Assembly (NCBI GenBank): GCA_038210445.1 | Contig: JBBQWQ010000012.1 | Span: 1-64,000, forward strand | From: JABFRG01 sp038210445 | GTDB taxonomy: Bacteria; Myxococcota_A; Polyangia; Polyangiales; Polyangiaceae | Direction of reading: 5' to 3' | DNA length: 64,000 nt | Shown here: positions 61,948-64,000 of the stretch, piece after piece | How the letters are laid out: each line of letters starts with the position of its first letter | How positions within the stretch are numbered: the first letter of the stretch is position 1 | Notes under the pieces: generated by a model | Databases searched by the model: none | Told to the model about the DNA's origin: nothing | What the model saw: only the letters and a program-made list of their open reading frames with translations | Translations under genes and position numbers: made by a program

Positions 61948-62940
61948 CTATCCAGCGACCACCAGCGGTTGGGTCGGCTCGAACAGTCGGCTCTCGAGAA
62001 TGGCGATGAGCGCCCGCGTGCGCGGCGCAAGATCGCGGTACGCCGGATCGCCGAAGGCCAGCTGGGCGAGGTACGAATCGGGCTCGCTGACTTTTTCGCG
62101 CATCGCCTCCAGCACGCCCCGGGTCCAGTCGGCGTCGTCGCCCAGCGATTCCTCAGGGAAGGAGGCGGCGAACACGCGCAGCTTCGCGACGTCGGCGGCA
62201 ATGACGTTGCGAAGGGCCGCCGTGCCCAACGACCAGCTGGCGATCTGCGCCGGGTTGCCCAGATAAACCTCCCGATACGGCGCGCAAAGCTGCGTTCCAG
62301 GGGCGCCGCCGCAGCCGCCGAAGGTACCGCGCGACGTCTCGTTGAAGTGCGTGGCGCCCACCACCCGCGCCGGATCGAGCGGCACCTCGATGCCCAGCGG
62401 ATTGACGACCCGAACCTCGCTACGGAGCGACTCGAAGTGCACGAACTGGGCGTCCGGCCCGACGATGATCTCGAGGAGCTCCGTGCCGTACTGCTCGCCC
62501 AAGAAGCCCGCCGCAGTGGACCAGGCGTGCGTCCACGCGTAGCGCCCGAGCGTGAGGCTGGCCGCCGCTTTGGCCGCTGGATCGCGATAGGCGATGCGCG
62601 CGAGCTCGCTCATGAGGTAGCCGGGCCCCAAGCCTGGCCGCTCCTCGCGGGTGAAGAGCTTTCGCGTAGCGCGCAGCTCGGCGGCCTGCTCGGGCGTGGT
62701 CCAGGAGTAGAAGCGATTGTTGATGGGAAAATTCGGCGCCGGCCCCGACGGTCGCGGGCTCGCGTCGGGGTCGCCACCGCCAAAGCGAATCGGCGGGGGC
62801 GATCCCGCGTCGTCCAGCGGTCGCGGCGGGCGCTCCGCCGCCACGCGGTCGCACGCTGCGACCCCCAGCACCGCCACCGGGAGCGCGAGCATTTGACGAC
62901 GACCAACCACGTTGCCCCTGACGCGACGGTTCTTCTTCAC
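61948..62940 (-). CDS. Lipoprotein-like protein of unknown function
   Basis: 330 aa from the GTG at 62940. A basic N-terminus, hydrophobic stretch and lipobox (VAAC) suggest export; the RR pair in 'VGRRQMLALPVAV' resembles a Tat signal. A Pro/Asp-rich linker is followed by a mostly helical domain with 'YAWTHAWSTAAGFLGEQYGTELLEIIV' and 'THFNETSRGTFGGCGGAPGTQLC'. I do not recognise a family. It is 70 bp upstream of the ceramidase-like gene on the same strand, so co-transcription is plausible. Confidence 0.68.
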   Translation of the reverse strand: MKKNRRVRGNVVGRRQMLALPVAVLGVAACDRVAAERPPRPLDDAGSPPPIRFGGGDPDASPRPSGPAPNFPINNRFYSWTTPEQAAELRATRKLFTREERPGLGPGYLMSELARIAYRDPAAKAAASLTLGRYAWTHAWSTAAGFLGEQYGTELLEIIVGPDAQFVHFESLRSEVRVVNPLGIEVPLDPARVVGATHFNETSRGTFGGCGGAPGTQLCAPYREVYLGNPAQIASWSLGTAALRNVIAADVAKLRVFAASFPEESLGDDADWTRGVLEAMREKVSEPDSYLAQLAFGDPAYRDLAPRTRALIAILESRLFEPTQPLVVAG

Positions 62941-63040
62941 GGAGGGAGCATAGCGCGGCGGCGCGCGCTTTCCGCATGGATCGCTTGGCGTCGGTGGAAT
63001 TCGTCTGATGGACCTCCACTGAGCGCGGCGGGGCGTCCGG

Positions 63041-63628
63041 CTATTCGGGCCTTAGGCCGAGCACGAGCAACTGCGCCAGATCGCGCGCGGTCTTCTTGAC
63101 GCGGTCTTCGGGCTCGGCCCATACCCAAGGCGGCGAGAGCGTCGCGAACGCGCGCTGAAGCAGCATGGCCATGTCCTTGGGAGCGACCTTGCGGAAGGCG
63201 CCCAGGTCGATGCCGCGCCGCACGATGGCCTCGAAGAGCTCGCGCTCTTGGTCGCGAAACCAAGCCTGCGCGAGCTTCACGCCTTCCTGTGTACAATGCA
63301 CCAGCTCGCAGGCGTGCGCCCCCTGCTCGCGGAACTCCACGAAGCCCAGGGTTCGCGCCAGCAGCACGTACACCAGGGCCCGCGGCGGGTCTCCCTGTTT
63401 GGCGTTCCACACCGCGCACATCTGCTCGAAGACCCGCGTGTGCAGATCCTTCGAGAGCTCGTGGACGATGGCGTCCTTCGAGTCGAACTCCAGGTACACG
63501 CTCCCCACCGCGACGCTCGCCTCGCGCGCGATGTCCGCGATGGTGGTCTTGCCCGCACCATAGTGACGAAAGAGCCGCGCCGAAGCATCGAGTATCGCGC
63601 GCCGCCTGTCCGCTACCATGGCCACCAT
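63041..63628 (-). CDS. TetR-family transcriptional regulator
   Basis: 195 aa from the ATG at 63628 (a second ATG is at 63619). The N-terminal HTH is 'TTIADIAREASVAVGSVYLEFDSKDAIV', typical of TetR/AcrR proteins. The C-terminal helical domain binds an unknown ligand. It is divergent from the Lon gene. The palindrome TGAATGAA-N7-TTCATTCA in the gap, resembling the Bacillus FadR operator, makes a fatty-acid-type regulator possible. This is inference. Confidence 0.87.
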   Translation of the reverse strand: MVAMVADRRRAILDASARLFRHYGAGKTTIADIAREASVAVGSVYLEFDSKDAIVHELSKDLHTRVFEQMCAVWNAKQGDPPRALVYVLLARTLGFVEFREQGAHACELVHCTQEGVKLAQAWFRDQERELFEAIVRRGIDLGAFRKVAPKDMAMLLQRAFATLSPPWVWAEPEDRVKKTARDLAQLLVLGLRPE

Positions 63629-63720
63629 TGCTTGAGGCGGAGCGTAGCAGACGCGGCCCTGTCGGAGATCGCTACAGGTAGCAAAGCAGAAACCGTGCCG
63701 ACCTGCCATTGACGGGTCCG

Positions 63721-63743
63721 TGAATGAACTTAGCTTTCATTCA
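63721..63743. promoter_or_regulatory. Palindromic operator-like site between tetR and lon
   Basis: A perfect 8-bp inverted repeat TGAATGAA (63721-63728) and TTCATTCA (63736-63743) with a 7-bp spacer. A possible -35 (TTGACG, 63709-63714) lies just upstream and a -10-like TAGCTT overlaps the spacer, so a bound repressor would cover the plus-strand promoter toward lon. It resembles the consensus I recall for Bacillus FadR (TGAATGA-TCATTCA type), but with a longer spacer. The TetR regulator next door is the natural candidate. Confidence 0.55.
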
Positions 63744-63766
63744 TGGTTCACGCATCCGGAGGTTCG

Positions 63767-64000
63767 ATGACTCTCTCCCTCTCCTCACCCGTCCCCGTGC
63801 TGCCGCTCCGCACCGGAGCCCTCTTTCCGCACACCGTCGTGGCCTTCGCCGTGGGGCGTCCGCGCTCGGTTGCGCTCATGCGCAAGCTGTATCCTGGCGA
63901 CGTCCTCGTCACGTTCACCCAGAAGGACGCGCAGACCACCGACCCGGGTGGTGAAGACCTCTACGAAACAGGCACCTTGGCCCGGGTCAAGGAGGTCGAT
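63767..64000 (+). CDS. lon: Lon protease, N-terminal fragment (continues past right edge)
   Basis: The ATG at 63767 follows GGAGG (63758-63762). The visible 78 residues match the Lon N-terminal (LON substrate-binding) domain: 'PVPVLPLRTGALFPHTVVAFAVGRPRSVAL', 'GDVLVTFTQKDAQTTDPGGEDLYETGTLARVKE'. Lon is an ATP-dependent cytosolic protease for misfolded and regulatory proteins. ATPase and Ser-Lys protease parts lie outside the window. The upstream palindrome may regulate it. Confidence 0.88.
   Translation, partial: MTLSLSSPVPVLPLRTGALFPHTVVAFAVGRPRSVALMRKLYPGDVLVTFTQKDAQTTDPGGEDLYETGTLARVKEVD

Overview
The window is a GC-rich, gene-dense chromosomal segment. It looks like a member of the Myxococcota (predatory/soil 'deltaproteobacterial' lineage, probably Polyangia-like). 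Supporting signs are two proteins with MYXO-CTERM-type sorting tails, two Hanks-type Ser/Thr kinases with C-terminal membrane segments, many lipoproteins with Asp-Ala-Gly-rich linkers, a non-flagellar chemosensory cluster with HEAT and FIST proteins, and a TatT-type TRAP system. Frequent 4-bp ATGA/GTGA overlaps mark operons. I found no rRNA, tRNA, CRISPR array, transposase or phage gene. The genus is not determined.

Left end (1-9.7 kb). A minus-strand operon encodes a TonB-dependent receptor with heme-receptor boxes (FRAP...NPAL), a tandem-domain HmuY-like lipoprotein, a single-domain HmuY-like lipoprotein and a beta-propeller (PD40) lipoprotein running off the left edge. A Fur-box-like site lies in the short divergent gap, opposite a secreted HExxH protein with a MYXO-CTERM tail. 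Together these read as an iron-regulated heme acquisition unit. Next comes a plus-strand two-gene operon: a fusion of a DMATS-type aromatic prenyltransferase with a heme-oxygenase-like diiron oxidase (HDO) domain, coupled by ATGA to a kynureninase-like PLP enzyme. I consider this the best candidate for an undescribed (natural-product) system here.

9.7-22.7 kb is a chemosensory/two-component island, almost all on the minus strand: FIST sensor, hybrid kinase with three receiver domains, receiver; then CheR, MCP, receiver, HEAT-repeat protein, receiver, CheD, CheA, CheW. No CheB or flagellar motor gene is present. 22.8-28.7 kb holds a five-heme-motif outer-surface-type cytochrome lipoprotein, an XRE regulator, a Ser/Thr kinase, a TPR-like membrane protein and a MopE-motif lipoprotein. 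28.8-39.4 kb is DNA repair plus envelope: RadC (overlapping tail-to-tail with an AddA-like helicase-nuclease), an AddB-like nuclease, a lytic transglycosylase lipoprotein and a FliJ-like coiled coil.

39.5-52.7 kb has tandem paralogous membrane proteins, three lipoprotein-type genes, a protein with two Ser/Thr kinase domains, a MATE transporter, a palindromic repeat element that supplies the C-terminus of a MYXO-CTERM protein, and a RegB/RegA redox two-component pair. 52.7-60 kb is a TatT-DctP-DctQ-DctM TRAP transporter locus, with a HabA/styrene-oxide-isomerase-like membrane protein at its end and an apparent nonsense-interrupted gene inside it. The right end carries a neutral-ceramidase-like enzyme with an in-frame 12-bp minisatellite, an unknown lipoprotein-like protein, a TetR regulator with a nearby TGAATGAA/TTCATTCA palindrome, and the start of Lon protease.
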